From the NCBI GenBank assembly GCA_033220425.1, contig CM065652.1:310001-374000 (forward strand): a stretch of DNA of 64,000 bases, in the 5' to 3' direction. A program made the position numbers and the translations under genes. Positions 34,303 to 45,815 of the stretch are shown in pieces. Origin of the DNA: Lepraria neglecta. Lineage: Eukaryota > Ascomycota > Lecanoromycetes > Lecanorales > Stereocaulaceae. The notes under the pieces were generated by a model. The model was not told where the DNA came from. It saw only the letters and a program-made list of their open reading frames with translations, and did not search any database. Each line of letters begins with the position of its first letter. Position 1 is the first letter of the stretch.

Positions 34303-34605
34303 ATGGGTTTCCTTACCTCCCGCCGATCAAGAACCTCGTCGAATGTACCACTTCCACATATTACAATCACACCGCCATCGCCATTACAGCAGTCTGTGTA
34401 TCTATGGGGTTCAAATGTAAGAAGAGGGAATACCCAAAAGAGAAGTAGTTTTGAATGGCTATTGGCGAGATTGAGACCGCGGTCTCTCCGCTGGAAACTC
34501 CATGCTTTGGTTCAGTGGCGGAAGGAACGTATTTCCGGCCAGAAGGTAAGGGACAGGTGTTCTTGTGGTGAGTGTCTGAGTTTTTGTGATTTCTTAGCGG
34601 CCTAG
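34303..34605 (+). CDS. small MGF-type basic protein (array member 5)
   Basis: The frame gives 100 residues from MGFLTSRRSRTSSNV. Gly2 and Ser6 remain and Cys3 is Phe. The rest is strongly basic (LLARLRPRSLRWKLHALVQW). A possible intron from GTAAGG (34545) to TTTCTTAG (about 34592) would replace the Cys-rich end by a short RPR tail, so the C-terminus is uncertain. Without Cys3, only myristoylation plus basic residues would hold it at membranes. Confidence 0.5.
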   Translation: MGFLTSRRSRTSSNVPLPHITITPPSPLQQSVYLWGSNVRRGNTQKRSSFEWLLARLRPRSLRWKLHALVQWRKERISGQKVRDRCSCGECLSFCDFLAA

Positions 34606-35102
34606 GTAGCTTTCCCCTTGGAGAATGATCTTTTCTTGCGTAGCTTAATTAGCATTTGGTTTTGTGTGTTGGGTTCTATAGTCGAGAGCTTGTTGCATCG
34701 AGCACTGTTCACCCAAGATTCAGCTCTTGAAATAACATATCACCCCTGCTGGCCTTTCGCAAGGTTTCTCCGCGGAATATGCACCCTTCCGGGCGTACTT
34801 TGTCCCTCGTACTAGAACAATTTCTCAGATATGCGTGCTCATACAAATTGAGTAGTGCTCGAGCTCATCATCGGGCAGAAAAAGCATCTTCATAAGACCA
34901 CTTGCCGGTCCGTTCGGAAGAAATTGGTGAAGGAGATAGTGCAGCGTCCTTGCGACGAATATTTCAATGAAGATGGTTCCACAACACTCACTTAAGTCGA
35001 TCAATCACGTTCTCTCAAATCGGTCTCTTCTAAACCGTCCTAGAACTTGGAATATGCAATTCCAACTGCAATCTCAAGCCCTAAATCCAGCTCGATCAAA
35101 AC

Positions 35103-35366
35103 ATGGACTGCCTTCCCTCCCGTCCATTGTTGAGCCTCTTTGCCACCTACTGAGGATTGGAGATGCCCGGTATAGCTACCTTACGATCACCACATCTAAA
35201 TCTGCCTGAAGATCTTTGGGGTAGACACGAGCGGCGCGAGCAAATTCCCACGACGGAGGTATATTTGGACGACTTCGATGCGGTCGAGGAGCAAGAGCTT
35301 AAGGCATGGGCCTGTGAAATAGATGTTCGAAGTCAACAGCGAAAGGCGAACGAACTCGAATTCTGA
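35103..35366 (+). pseudogene. MDC-type array member with an early stop (member 6)
   Basis: The frame starts MDCLPSRPLLSLFATY and meets a TGA after 16 codons. It then continues open in the same frame for 70 codons (for example TTEVYLDDFDAVEEQELKAW) to a natural end. Cys3, Ser6, Arg7 and Pro8 match the family, but Gly2 is Asp, so myristoylation would be lost. Both changes suggest decay after duplication. A shorter start at 35157 (MEMPGIATLRSPHLNLPEDL) would still be possible. Confidence 0.5.
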
Positions 35367-35596
35367 GTGGCGAGTGCCTGAAATTTGTTGAGTTTGCTTT
35401 GTGTAGCTCGAATCACATTTGTGAAACCACAAAGAACAACAGTGAGAGTATGAAACAAGTATATCGTCATCGACGTTTCAAAAACATAGTCGTGTCACAC
35501 TAACATTTCAGCTTTTGTATCACTTCCCTACTTCTTTATGATCTAGGCGTCGAACATTTCATCATCAGCATCACCACCACACCACCCCAAGCAAAA

Positions 35597-35800
35597 ATGG
35601 CATGTTTCCCCTTTCGCCCTTCTCGCCCATCTCCACCACCTCTCCTCCATCCTCATCCCCTCCCCATCGCACAACCTCTATGTCGCGAGCGCATCGGCCT
35701 CACTGAACGCGAGTGGGCAATTCATAGAACAAGACTAGGTCTACCAGGGAGACAAGGACAAGGGTCAACATGCCGACTTCGTAAGCCTCGGAGTCCGTGA
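35597..35800 (+). CDS. small MAC-type protein (array member 7)
   Basis: A single exon of 67 residues begins MACFPFRPSRPSPPPLLH. Cys3, Arg7 and Pro8 fit the array pattern, but Gly2 is Ala and Ser6 is Phe, so myristoylation is not expected. A Pro-rich stretch is followed by RERIGLTEREWAIHRTRLGL. The ATG context GCAAAAATGG and the CACCACACCACC leader are like the other members. Confidence 0.5.
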   Translation: MACFPFRPSRPSPPPLLHPHPLPIAQPLCRERIGLTEREWAIHRTRLGLPGRQGQGSTCRLRKPRSP

Positions 35801-36364
35801 TGCGAACTGAGAGGTGCGCAGGCCTCTAGGGTGCAGAGTGTGGTGAATCGCGATGGTAGTGTGACTTGGTTTTATTGGGTGCGGAATTGATCGTGCGTGC
35901 TGTGTCTCTGGGGTATCGAAGGCGGATTTATTTTGGGCGACAAATGGAGGTTCTCTGGGAGTCGTTTCTTCTGGCGTTTTGGTGTGCTGCGATACTAGTG
36001 GTGCTAGAACTTAGACCTGTCAGAGGTAGAAGAGAAGAATCAGTCTTCGTAAAGAATGCTCAACGTGGAAAACCATCACAGATAAGCGGTTTGATATATC
36101 GATGCGGCGCGGCACCGCATCTTGTAGCAAGCAGTATCTCGCCATCCGCCCATTAAGGGTGGACGAATTGCTTGGATCGGGGTGTTGGCACGTTGAACGG
36201 TATATCTGACAAAGAGGCAAACACAAACTATTGCAACGTCTTTGGCATTTTTCTCTTGAGAACATAATACCACAACACTTACCCACTCAGCCGGACTGTC
36301 TCCAGACCTTCATCATCTTCAATCACACTGACCCAACTCCTCATCAACTACACCACCAGCAAGA

Positions 36365-36637
36365 ATGGGTTGCGTACCCTCCCGTCCCTCAAACAGCTTC
36401 TACGCCGATCTCTCTTGCCCTAAGCCCAAGTCGCCCAAGCTACCACCGCGATCCAAGCGGCCTGAGCACCCTTGGAGTAAAAGCGAAGAAGACTTAGAAG
36501 CAGCCAGAGCATTCATAGGCGACAATGGTACCGATATGGAGCTATACAGAAGACACGGAGATACCTATAAGACGCTGAACGCTCGGAGCCAGGTACCTAG
36601 AAAAGCAAACAGAAATCCAAGGGGGGCCGTTAGATGA
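36365..36637 (+). CDS. small MGC-type protein (array member 8)
   Basis: A single exon of 90 residues begins MGCVPSRPSNSFYADLSC. Gly2, Cys3, Ser6, Arg7 and Pro8 are all present. PPRSKRPEHPWSKSEEDLEA follows and matches PRPSRPEYPWGGPDES of member 3, linking that larger protein to the family. The C-terminus is charged (NARSQVPRKANRNPRG). The leader CAACTACACCACCAGCAAGA is of the shared type. Confidence 0.65.
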   Translation: MGCVPSRPSNSFYADLSCPKPKSPKLPPRSKRPEHPWSKSEEDLEAARAFIGDNGTDMELYRRHGDTYKTLNARSQVPRKANRNPRGAVR

Positions 36638-36887
36638 AGCAAGTGATGGTACGCTGGGCTTTACTGGCGGAGACCTAAGTCTTAGTCCACCAAGCGAAAT
36701 GTTCGTGCGCCATCCCACTCTGTAATCGTCGCCATTCGGGCTTATAGGCTGCATTACTTTTGGCGGTCATGTTCTTCATCCGTAGTGGAAGCTCTACTCC
36801 GTACTTAGAGTATGTCTTCAAGCCCTCTTGAGGGCGTTCTACCACCATTGATGTTGGTACCATCAAATATCGTATATGTCATCTCGT

Positions 36888-38342
36888 TCACTCGTTCGGG
36901 TCCGGATCTTCATCCCCACTAACACTCGGCTCTGACTCTCCTCCACCACCTTCATGAACCATATAATGTAGCCCATCACTCTCCTGCCCAATCAGCGGCG
37001 CCCTTTCTCCGTCCTTCCTCGAAAGGTGACTCCCAACACTGATCGCTGCCACAGAAAGTCCATGTATCATAGTCGATCCGAGAATGATGAACGACACCAC
37101 AGGCCAAATAGTCTCAACAGCCTCTTTGTGTTTTATGTGTTTTGGCGGTTGAGGTTCAGGTAGGCTGGTGCCGTTCTCCAATTGTGCGCGTGCTTCGATG
37201 ACGAGGAAGAGCGCGCCGAGACCCATGGGCCCGAAGTGTCCACAGAAAAGCGCTTCGCGGTATGTCCGGATGTCGGGGATGAAGCGTTTCATAGCCAGAA
37301 CGATCGGTATGCGGCGGAAGAGGAGAATGAGGACTAGCAGTCCAACAAGTCTGCCGGGCGTGATGCCAGGCGTCCACTCCTCAGGCGTAAAATGTCTCCA
37401 AGGAATGATTGCCCCAAAATACACAAACATGCTAGAATTAAGCAACAAATCGAGGATATTAGGTAAATGCGTCTGCTTCGTCTTATTCGCGAACCATCCG
37501 TCCCACGCAAAGCCATACCCCGCTCCAAATGCTGCCAAAAAGTCATCGACGCCTAGCGTACTGCCAGTGCCAATTGAGAACACGGCTAGCAGGAAGTAGA
37601 AGACCAGGAAGGAGCCTGTGTCAATGTACTCCCATTTTACTGCGAAGCGTAGACTACGATTGAAGCAATGGCCGATTACCAGTCCTATAAGCAGGCCAAG
37701 GGTGCATTGCCATAGCACAGTTCCTAACATCCATTCTTTGACTGCATCGCCTGTTGTCTCCTCGATCAGGAAGAGCAGTCCGATATAGAGAAACGGGAAT
37801 GAGACCCCGTCATTGCAGCCACTCTCTGCACTGAGCATGTGCCGTAGCCGTCTCGGTACACGTCTCGAAAACGTACTCTCAGCAAGCACACTAGCCGCGA
37901 GTACTGGATCAGTCGGGGCCAAACATGCGCTGATGATCATGGCAGTCGTCCATTTCGTATGCAGCACCAAATACGTAAATAACGCCGTTATGAGCCAACT
38001 AAACGTCATGACTGGTCCCAACATCATCGCGACACTCTTCCAATGTCTCGAAAAATACGTCTTCGGCAGCTCCACCCCGACTGTAAATACCTGTAGACCA
38101 ACAATCACCCTTGCGGCTTCTTGTGTGATATTGTCTTGCATTCCCCATCGTGTAGGGTTTAAGAGGTCTGCGCACTCGGGTCCGAATATGATGCCTACGA
38201 GGGTTGCGAGAGGCGGTTCGGAGAGATGGAGGCGATTGCGGATGAAGGAGCTGAAGAGGGCGTAGATAATTAGGAAGGCGGAGAGGATGAGGTATGTGAA
38301 GTGAGCTGCGGTCGGTTCGAGGTGCTTGTTGATCCATGACAT
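36888..38342 (-). CDS. Na+/H+ antiporter, fungal NHA1/SOD2 type (CPA1)
   Basis: One exon of 484 residues with about 12-13 hydrophobic segments. Diagnostic motifs are APTDPVLAASVL, with the Asp in the ion path, and SAESGCNDGVSFPF, with the Asn-Asp pair. The N-terminus, HFTYLILSAFLIIYALFSSF, is typical of the yeast Nha1/Sod2 group. The hydrophilic tail is short (ends SVSGDEDPDPNE), as in Sod2 and unlike the long Nha1 tail. It exports Na+/K+ in exchange for protons at the plasma membrane. Confidence 0.92.
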   Translation of the reverse strand: MSWINKHLEPTAAHFTYLILSAFLIIYALFSSFIRNRLHLSEPPLATLVGIIFGPECADLLNPTRWGMQDNITQEAARVIVGLQVFTVGVELPKTYFSRHWKSVAMMLGPVMTFSWLITALFTYLVLHTKWTTAMIISACLAPTDPVLAASVLAESTFSRRVPRRLRHMLSAESGCNDGVSFPFLYIGLLFLIEETTGDAVKEWMLGTVLWQCTLGLLIGLVIGHCFNRSLRFAVKWEYIDTGSFLVFYFLLAVFSIGTGSTLGVDDFLAAFGAGYGFAWDGWFANKTKQTHLPNILDLLLNSSMFVYFGAIIPWRHFTPEEWTPGITPGRLVGLLVLILLFRRIPIVLAMKRFIPDIRTYREALFCGHFGPMGLGALFLVIEARAQLENGTSLPEPQPPKHIKHKEAVETIWPVVSFIILGSTMIHGLSVAAISVGSHLSRKDGERAPLIGQESDGLHYMVHEGGGGESEPSVSGDEDPDPNE

Positions 38343-38894
38343 TGTTGGTTGTGGTTGAAAGTTGCGGGTGGAGAGTCTGGGGGTTCGTGAAGCTGGAATG
38401 ATGTGATGGGTGAGGTATAGGCTCGACGTTAGGGATGGACAGAGGCGTCAGGACACATCTCTGCTACCAGTTGGAAAATAGAGCAAAGCAAATATGTACA
38501 AGAATGGCAGTAGAATGCGCTGAGATGTGTAGAGCTGAGAGTGTGGACGTGAGATCGATGATGGCACGCGGTGGACCCTGCAGCAGGGACGGCTGCCGCT
38601 CCCGGAGGGGCAGCTAGCAAAAATCCCAGCCCGGGTTATCAGAATAAAAGCCGTTGCGTACCAAGCCTAATGACGATGTAGACAGATGACGCTGTAGTTG
38701 GTGTCTGTCGAGACAAAAAATAACATTCATGGCTACAAGCTAGCATTTCCAGAAAAGGGTGTTGCTGCGTCATACCCAAGTCATCCAAGACGCAAGCAAT
38801 GCTATGCAAAGTCCAAAGACCACCGAAACCACCGTCCAATGTCCAACCCATATGTCCAAGTCCATCCCGTTCATTACAACCGTCACATATTACA
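38343..38894. other. intergenic
   Basis: No gene seen. It contains the antiporter promoter and the 3' flank of the TBC gene, both read on the minus strand. Confidence 0.45.
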
Positions 38895-41600
38895 TTAAGT
38901 CTTCTTGTTCTTGTCCTTCTCTTCTTTGCCCGCACTCCTCACCCTCGCCATGAATTCTTCTTCATTGCCAACTTCCCAGGTACCTCTGCCTTTGCCTCCT
39001 CTCCAGCCCAGCACCTCCAATACTTCCTCTTTTCCGCCGTAGAGTTTTCCCTCAAGAGCACCTAGAACAGCCACAGCCGTCCGTATAATAACGCCATCCC
39101 CGTCAAACACCATCACATCCCACACCCTCGCTGCAACATCCACGCCCAATCCATTCCCTGGACCGAGGAAGAACGTGCGCATCATTGGCTCGAGTACTTC
39201 ATGGACTGTGAGGCCGAGACCGGTAGGGGCGGCGGAGAAGAGGTGGGCGTACAGGCGAGGGAACTTGTGCGAGAGGAGGCCGTCGGTCAGCTGGTAGGCT
39301 TTTGCTGTTGCGGAGGGGTCGCCTGTTAGGAAGGCGAGAGGAAGAGGGCGGTTGAGGAGATTGCAGAGGGTTAGGAACGTCGCGGTAGGGGTGGGAAGCG
39401 TGAGAGCGAGGAGGGCGGCGATGAGCTGGGATGAAAGTTAGCAAGACTCTAGAGCAACTAAGGAGCGGAGGATGGCTTACATGAGTGCCATGGCTATAGC
39501 CGACGTCCGAGCGATACATTGAGTACGCCATCAAGACATCAACTAAATCACCATGCAGCGGCCCACCAGGCTGAAAGATATTGAGTTCCGGAAAAGTGAC
39601 TTTGACGTCCCGCCGTATGGCGTCGAACCACGCCTTCTCTTTACCAAGCTCTTCGTTACCAGACTTTGCAAGTCGCGCTTTCACATCTTTTGCCCTTTGC
39701 AAAGCCTTGCTGTATGTGACTTCCGTCAATGCGAGATCGTTGCCAATAGCCTTCTGCCACACTTGAGCGCGCGATTTGGGCGCAACGCCTCGCCACCAGA
39801 GCTCTCGAGTCCGTGGCTCGCGGATGACCTGGTCCCAGTTTGGTAAGACATGTTCTTCCCATATCCGAAGGAGGGCACTCTTGGTGTCCTCTTTGGCGCA
39901 TTGCGAGTCCGTGACTTTGGCAGCTTTCCGTCGTTCTAAAACGCCCACAAATTAGCTACGAAGTTCTGCTGGGATCAAAGATTGCACATACCTGCTTCCA
40001 GGCTGAACTCCATCATGCGCTGGTACTCCTTCAGGTGCTTCTTCTCCTCCTTCTGGCTTTTCGGTGGCAACCAGCTGGGCCGTGTCCTGCTGAGAACCTT
40101 CTCTTTCTCTTTGCTGATTGGTAGAGGGTCGATCATGACATTGTTCATCCTTAATGGCGGTAACTCTACAACACTCGTCTTTGATCGTGACAACTTCTCT
40201 ATGCTCGGCCTGACAGCTTGTTCCCCGTTCTGGACGGCGTCTTCCTGCTTCTGCTCGGCGATCACAGCATTATTCTCGAAGGCTTCCGTCAGTGACTTCG
40301 CATCTTCTGAAAGCTCGGACAATGCCGCATTCCATGACTTCGTGCGGGTGGCTGGAAACCCGAAGTGGTCAGGCATAGCGCCGGTAGAAGCACCTCGTAT
40401 AGGCTTTTTCCGGGGTGAAGCAGGCGGAGAGTCTAGATTGCGCGACAGCGGTGAATTTGCTGTAAGTGCTGGGGCAGTCCTCGGAGATTGGTAAGAAGAC
40501 GAGCCGAGAGCGGCACGAAGAGTACTGGGTCGCTCTGGGCTCGTACAAGGCGAGATTTTAGGAGAAGTCGTGGCAGATATTGGTGACCTTTCAGTAGGAG
40601 GTCGGGGAGAAAGCGGCACGTTCCATAAGCTAGCATCATCAGGCAGATCCTCGTCCAAGTCATCATATTCCGCTTCCAACTCTTTGATTGATTTCCGACT
40701 CGGTTGCCATGAACCGCGTCTTACCGGAGGCTTCTTCATAGGGATGGGAGCCGAGCCCGGCCTCATAGGTCGCGCAGGACCTGTGATATGTCGTTCTATT
40801 GGCGGGACATTGTTTGGTGATGGAGAGCGAGACCGATTGCGATTGCTCATGGCTGTTATGGCCAGTGATGGCGTAGACGGGCTTCGTAAACCTCTTCTTG
40901 GACCTGCGCCGTTCGGTAGACTGAGCGAGTGTGTGGGGCCATGGCTTTTCATAGGACCTTGCAATCTTGGATATGGATATGGCATCTTGCTTCCAACATT
41001 CGTGAGCTCGCGCATGGTCGCCATTGGCGCGCCATTGCTTCTTGCTCCACTAGTGGTCGTTTCAGCATTCCGCGGTAGATGGCGCAAGGGTTTCTCCATG
41101 CGATATGGATTTTGATTCAAGGAGTGGTGCTCTTCGTCAAGGCCAATGTCTTCAAAATGAGTGATGTCCGAGAGGATACCCTCAGTCCCAGAGAACGAGG
41201 AGCGGTATGAGGAGGATTTGGAGGATTTTGATCCGGTCAGATCTGGCGGAGAGCCAGGCGCCTCGGGGACAAAAGCAGTCATCTCATCGTAGAGCGCGGT
41301 TGCAGTCTCCGTCAACGAGCGTCGGTGGGAATGGGTTGAATGCTGTGTAAAGCGATTAATGGGATTGGAGCTGAAGAGTGGGGGGTCCAATAGTTTTCCG
41401 GCGGTCTGGAAGAACGAATGTTTGTTGATTTCCTCCACTTCTTGACAATGACCGTGAATTTCCAAAGAATGTCGGGCAGAGCCTGCGATGGCGACTGGTA
41501 TATTATATGTACAATAGAAATGGACGTCCGTTGATGGAGTGAGAGCGAGAGTCGCAGACGGACGAATGATGTCGAGATTTCCGGTTCTCTCTCTCTCCAT
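38895..41600 (-). CDS. TBC-domain protein, predicted catalytically inactive
   Basis: Three exons (41600-39992, 39935-39481, 39425-38895) give 864 residues. The first 500 are low-complexity, Ser/Pro-rich and probably disordered. The TBC domain follows: RELWWRGVAPKSRAQVW, AIRRDVKVTFPELNIF, DVGYSHGTHLIAALLAL, CNLLNRPLPLAF, RVWDVMVFDGDGVIIR. Active Rab-GAPs carry I-x-x-D-x-x-R and Y-x-Q. Here the Arg position is Val and the Gln position is His, so both catalytic fingers are gone. It may bind a Rab without stimulating GTP hydrolysis. The start is uncertain: a downstream ATG at 41282 (MTAFVPEAPGSPPD) also fits. Confidence 0.88.
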
Positions 41601-41917
41601 TTCAGGGGAAGCCGGAGCCGGGAAGATGGCGGGATCGCTGCTTGGCGTCGATCAGTCAAAATAGCGTCTCTAAGAAATCCACCGAATTGTTGATGATGTA
41701 GATAGCCGGAGATCAATTGTATGCACAGATCCTCAGGAGAAACGCGGGGATCTTGTTGTGGGGCACTGCGTTGATGGCCGCTGGTGGCTGAGTTCCAGAG
41801 GGGGCTGGTAAACTCAAGATCCTACGTCGTGCGCAACTGAAGGGATTTCCCACCCGCTCTCAAATATACAGCATCTTGAAGGATCATATTCGTTGGATCT
41901 CGAAAGACTAGAATTAT

Positions 41918-44900
41918 CTAAAACTTGTAGTTTCTAAATATAGCATCGCCTTTGTTCGCGATCCCATTGAGCCTCTTCGCTTCTTTCGCGTTCACTGGTG
42001 TCGATTCTCGAAGCGCATCATCAAGCCATGCAATAACCCCGCGATACTTACTCTGCTTCCTGCACAAGACCCAGTGGAAAGCTGTGGCCGCTAACCTGTA
42101 TCAATTGCGGTTAGCTATGTGGCATGCAGGTTGTCTCACGACGCGTAGGGGATATGCAGGGGTAAATCTTGGCGAACTCACCATTGGACTTGGCATTTGC
42201 TTACCGCACAGTCGTAGTCATTCGCAACTTGTAGCTTGTGTTTGCCTTTGACGAGCACGAACGCAAGATCTATCAGATCACGGATAGTGCCTAAGGTTAC
42301 ATTTTCAGCCAATGTCCCAGATCAATGACGGTGAGGGGTTTGTCAAGACGATACACCCTGGCCGTCCCAACTGTGAAGTGTCTCACCTGTTAAGAGCTCC
42401 AAATGAGGCTGATTTCGATGCTCCATGGATTTGCCGTACCGGTAGTATTTCATTGCAGCCTCCATAAAGTTTTGATAAATGGTTGACAATACCGTGTTTG
42501 GTGAGTTGAAGTTGGTGTCGAGAAACATCTTGTGCGTCTGGATTTTGAAAGCACTAAAACACTGTCAACAAAACGTAGACAGTTGCTCGGAGGATACTCA
42601 CTTCAACGCTTTTCGGTAGAATGTCTTGCCTGGCACTTTCGAGGAATCCACGGTCAGAGTATCGGCTAGGACTACGAACGGTTAGAAGGAACCGTTGGAT
42701 TGACGGAGAGAGCATCCATACCTGTAGCCTTCCTTCTATCTCTGTCTTTCGTAATTTCCAGAGATCTAGTGTCGATCATATTGCCACAATAGGGGAAAGC
42801 TGTTCCGCCGTCTGAGAGAGGCACTTGATGCCCATTAATGACGACGTCAAAATTCGCGAGACTTTTGGCGGGATTGACCTCAACACCATAATCCTCGACT
42901 CCGTCATGCATGATTTGCAGGAATATTTTCGCATGCTCCTTGTTCGTCGTAATTAGGAGGAAATCATCGATTAGTCTCAACAGAATGCTTTCGTCTTCTT
43001 CCAAGAACCCGAAATGTTCTTCTTCGAGCTGGGCATAGAAGTAATTGCAGAGGAGAGATGATAAGACCGAGCCTTGGGGTATTCCTGCCTTTTGCCGAAA
43101 GAATTTTTTGCCAATCTTGATAATGTTCCTTTCCACGTGATCCTGGAGAAGCTCAAGCAGTCTCCTATTTTTCTGCGATGTTTGCACAATACCATCAACA
43201 AAGACGGTATTCTTCCTGTGTTTTGCCAAGCCTTCCCCTAAGACTTCTTCAAAGCTTGGAAAGTCTGTCGCGGCTCTAGCGGTGGAGACAAACTTGCGCG
43301 CAGGCTTCACCTTACTGCTCCTTGCACCACCATATTCATGAGGGTCGGAGACCTTGATTTCTGCGTGGCGGCCGATTCGATATTCATCCTCAGAAGCTAT
43401 CTGTTCCATAAGGCGGACTAATTTTCTTTGAGGGATCGTATCGAAGCAAGATTTGGCATCCGCTTTAGCAAAGTATAGTCGTCGCTTTCTCGCATTCTTC
43501 TTATCACGCATTTGGATATACGACTTGAGCTTCGGGTACATATCTCCTACGGAGAACAGTGCAGAGCCAACAAGGGCTGGTTGCTTTCTCTTCTCAAAGT
43601 CGAGTACGTTGAAAACAGGCGTCATGATTGAATTAATGCTCCTGCCTAATGTAACTTTGCCGTTCTGTAATTTGGTGACTCGTCGACGAAGGTTGGTAAT
43701 CGGTCGTAGCCCGTTGGATTTTGGAAGCAACCTGATCTGGCTAAATCCCAACGAGCGTGCATCCAGCAACTTCTTGGCTTGGAGTGTTTTGATTTCCTCG
43801 AACATGGACAGCTTGAAAGTAGACATGGCAGGTTCTGTCAGTGACCTCCATACGTCATGTCGAAAATAGAATAGACGATTTTGATGGACGTTGGATTCCG
43901 TAACGTGGAAGTTAGAGCGGATCAAGGGTATCAACAACGAGTCGAAAACGTAGTAGAGAAATTCCATGAGAATCTCCTTGCGCTTTTGCGTGTCTGAAAG
44001 TGCAGTCTTTGCAGAAGGATTGATGTTGGTCGGCATCAACCAGGCGATATGATTTAGCTGCTAATGTTAGCTTTCTACAATGATCGAGTCAACTCCGACA
44101 CACCTTCAGATCTTGGTAGACTACATGCAAGGACGTGCTCTCAAATCTTCTCAGTCGAATGAATCGGTCAACGTGTTGCATCACGACCATCTTGTTCGCC
44201 TGGCCTTGGGCGGCATCGCCCCAGAAACCAGATGGTATTACTTTCGAGAGCACAGCTCGACAGAAAGCAGAGACGTTTGAATGAGGAGTTGCCAGCGAGA
44301 TGAAGGATAGCTTTGAGGACTCTGCTGGCGGGTGACGAGCCGTCAAGACAGTACTTGAGCTCGATTGAGGCCCAGGGAGTTGAGTGATAGACTGCGTCAC
44401 TGTACCTGGGCTGACACGATTTGGAGTAGTTGCCTTTTTCCGGTCATAGGTAGTGTATGGTCTCCGCGGACAGTAATGTTTGAAGAGTTCATGATACGAG
44501 CAACGAGAATGGAACTTCTGTAAATCCTTCACGAGGTCGAATACCTTCCCTCGTAGCCTCTTCGGTAGACGCTGTCTGACGGCGCCAGGATCGTTTCTGC
44601 TAGGATCTATCTTCTGCATGGCCCGGCGTTCGAATTGAGCAATCTCTGGCTCCCGCAGAGTGTAGTCTTTGACAGGTTGAACAGTTTCTTTGGGGTCAAC
44701 AACCGAAGTGAATGCATTATGCAACCCGAACTGCCTTGGGAATAGGTACTTCATTACATGGACTGTGTGAGCCATATTGTTCCAGTTCGGATATCTATTC
44801 AAGACGTCTGCCATGCGTCAGTATAGGCACAACCGGAGGCATGACGAACTCACGGATGTGGCGAAGGCCGAAAGTGACTCTCCCTTTAGCGTTCAGAGCG

Positions 44901-45815
44901 GGGCGTGCATAAAACATGCGGTTTCGAACGAAGGTAATAGCGGCTGGACTATTGCAAGTGCTTTGCAAACTGCTTCCTGGCTCTGCGCCATTGCCAAGAT
45001 CTGGGCTCGATAACTTCACTGGCTTCAACAGAGCCAATGATTTTGAATAGCCCAGGGTTGGCAAGTCGGTCAAGGGAGTGCCTATGATCCTTTGTGAGAC
45101 GTGTTTACCAGCTTGTAGATTTTTGCTTACCCGATAGTTGGTAGTAACTTCGTTGGCCTCCATCTACGGCGACGAATATGCCACAGAACATGACCATATC
45201 GAGCATGGTTCGATTGCCTTCCTTGCCCAACAAGCCCAGAATTTCAGCCCAAACTGCATCTTTCAAGGTTTCGACATTACTATTAGGATAGTGCGACAAA
45301 AGCCCTGGGATACCGGCCATTGCACCATGCTCTTGATTGAGTTGGCCTGCATTGCTCGCACGCTGATAGCCGTGACAGAGCATGTGGGGTGGCTTATGAG
45401 CTTGCCGGTGGGTCCTGTAGAAGAGGCACCATATGGCAAAGTCAATCAAATCCGACTGTGGGGAACCATCGTTGAAACTGCTCCCAGCTGTTAGGCTGAC
45501 TTGTTGCGAGTAAGCCTCAAAATCTTTCCATCGAGAAACATCTAATATTGTCTCCTCAGCATCTCTTATACAGACCAAGGTTTTGTCAAAGATAGGATCA
45601 GCTGCGGCTGCTATTCGGCGTCGCCTAGTTTTCGAAGTTGTCGGCAATCTTTTGAGTAGGTAATTTCTTAGTGTCATGATTTGATTGTAATAGGGGCATA
45701 ATGTGGGGTGCTTGACGTTATTCTGTCCGGCATTGACGACCTCAGTTTTGAGGCGCTTGCGAGGCTCCTCGATGTCACATGTCGAAGACCGACCTCGCCT
45801 CCGCTTTTTGGCCAT
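41918..45815 (-). CDS. tert: telomerase reverse transcriptase
   Basis: Eight exons (45815-45131, 45081-44854, 44807-44104, 44060-42722, 42665-42602, 42553-42387, 42290-42182, 42095-41918) keep one frame and give 1157 residues, normal for ascomycete TERT. The RNA-binding half shows the telomerase T motif: KVIPSGFWGD, then VDRFIRLRRFES. RT motifs follow in order: motifs 1/2 (FSQIRLLPKSNGLRPITNL), A (AKADAKSCFDTIP), B' (QKAGIPQGSVLSSLLCNYF), C (LLRLIDDFLLITT), D (NPAKSLANFD) and E (FPYCGNMIDTRSLEI). The catalytic Asp residues in A and C are present. The C-terminal extension ends AIFRNYKF. I start at 45815; a GTG upstream is in frame but is not a start. It is a host gene and adds telomeric repeats using the telomerase RNA. 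Confidence 0.95.
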
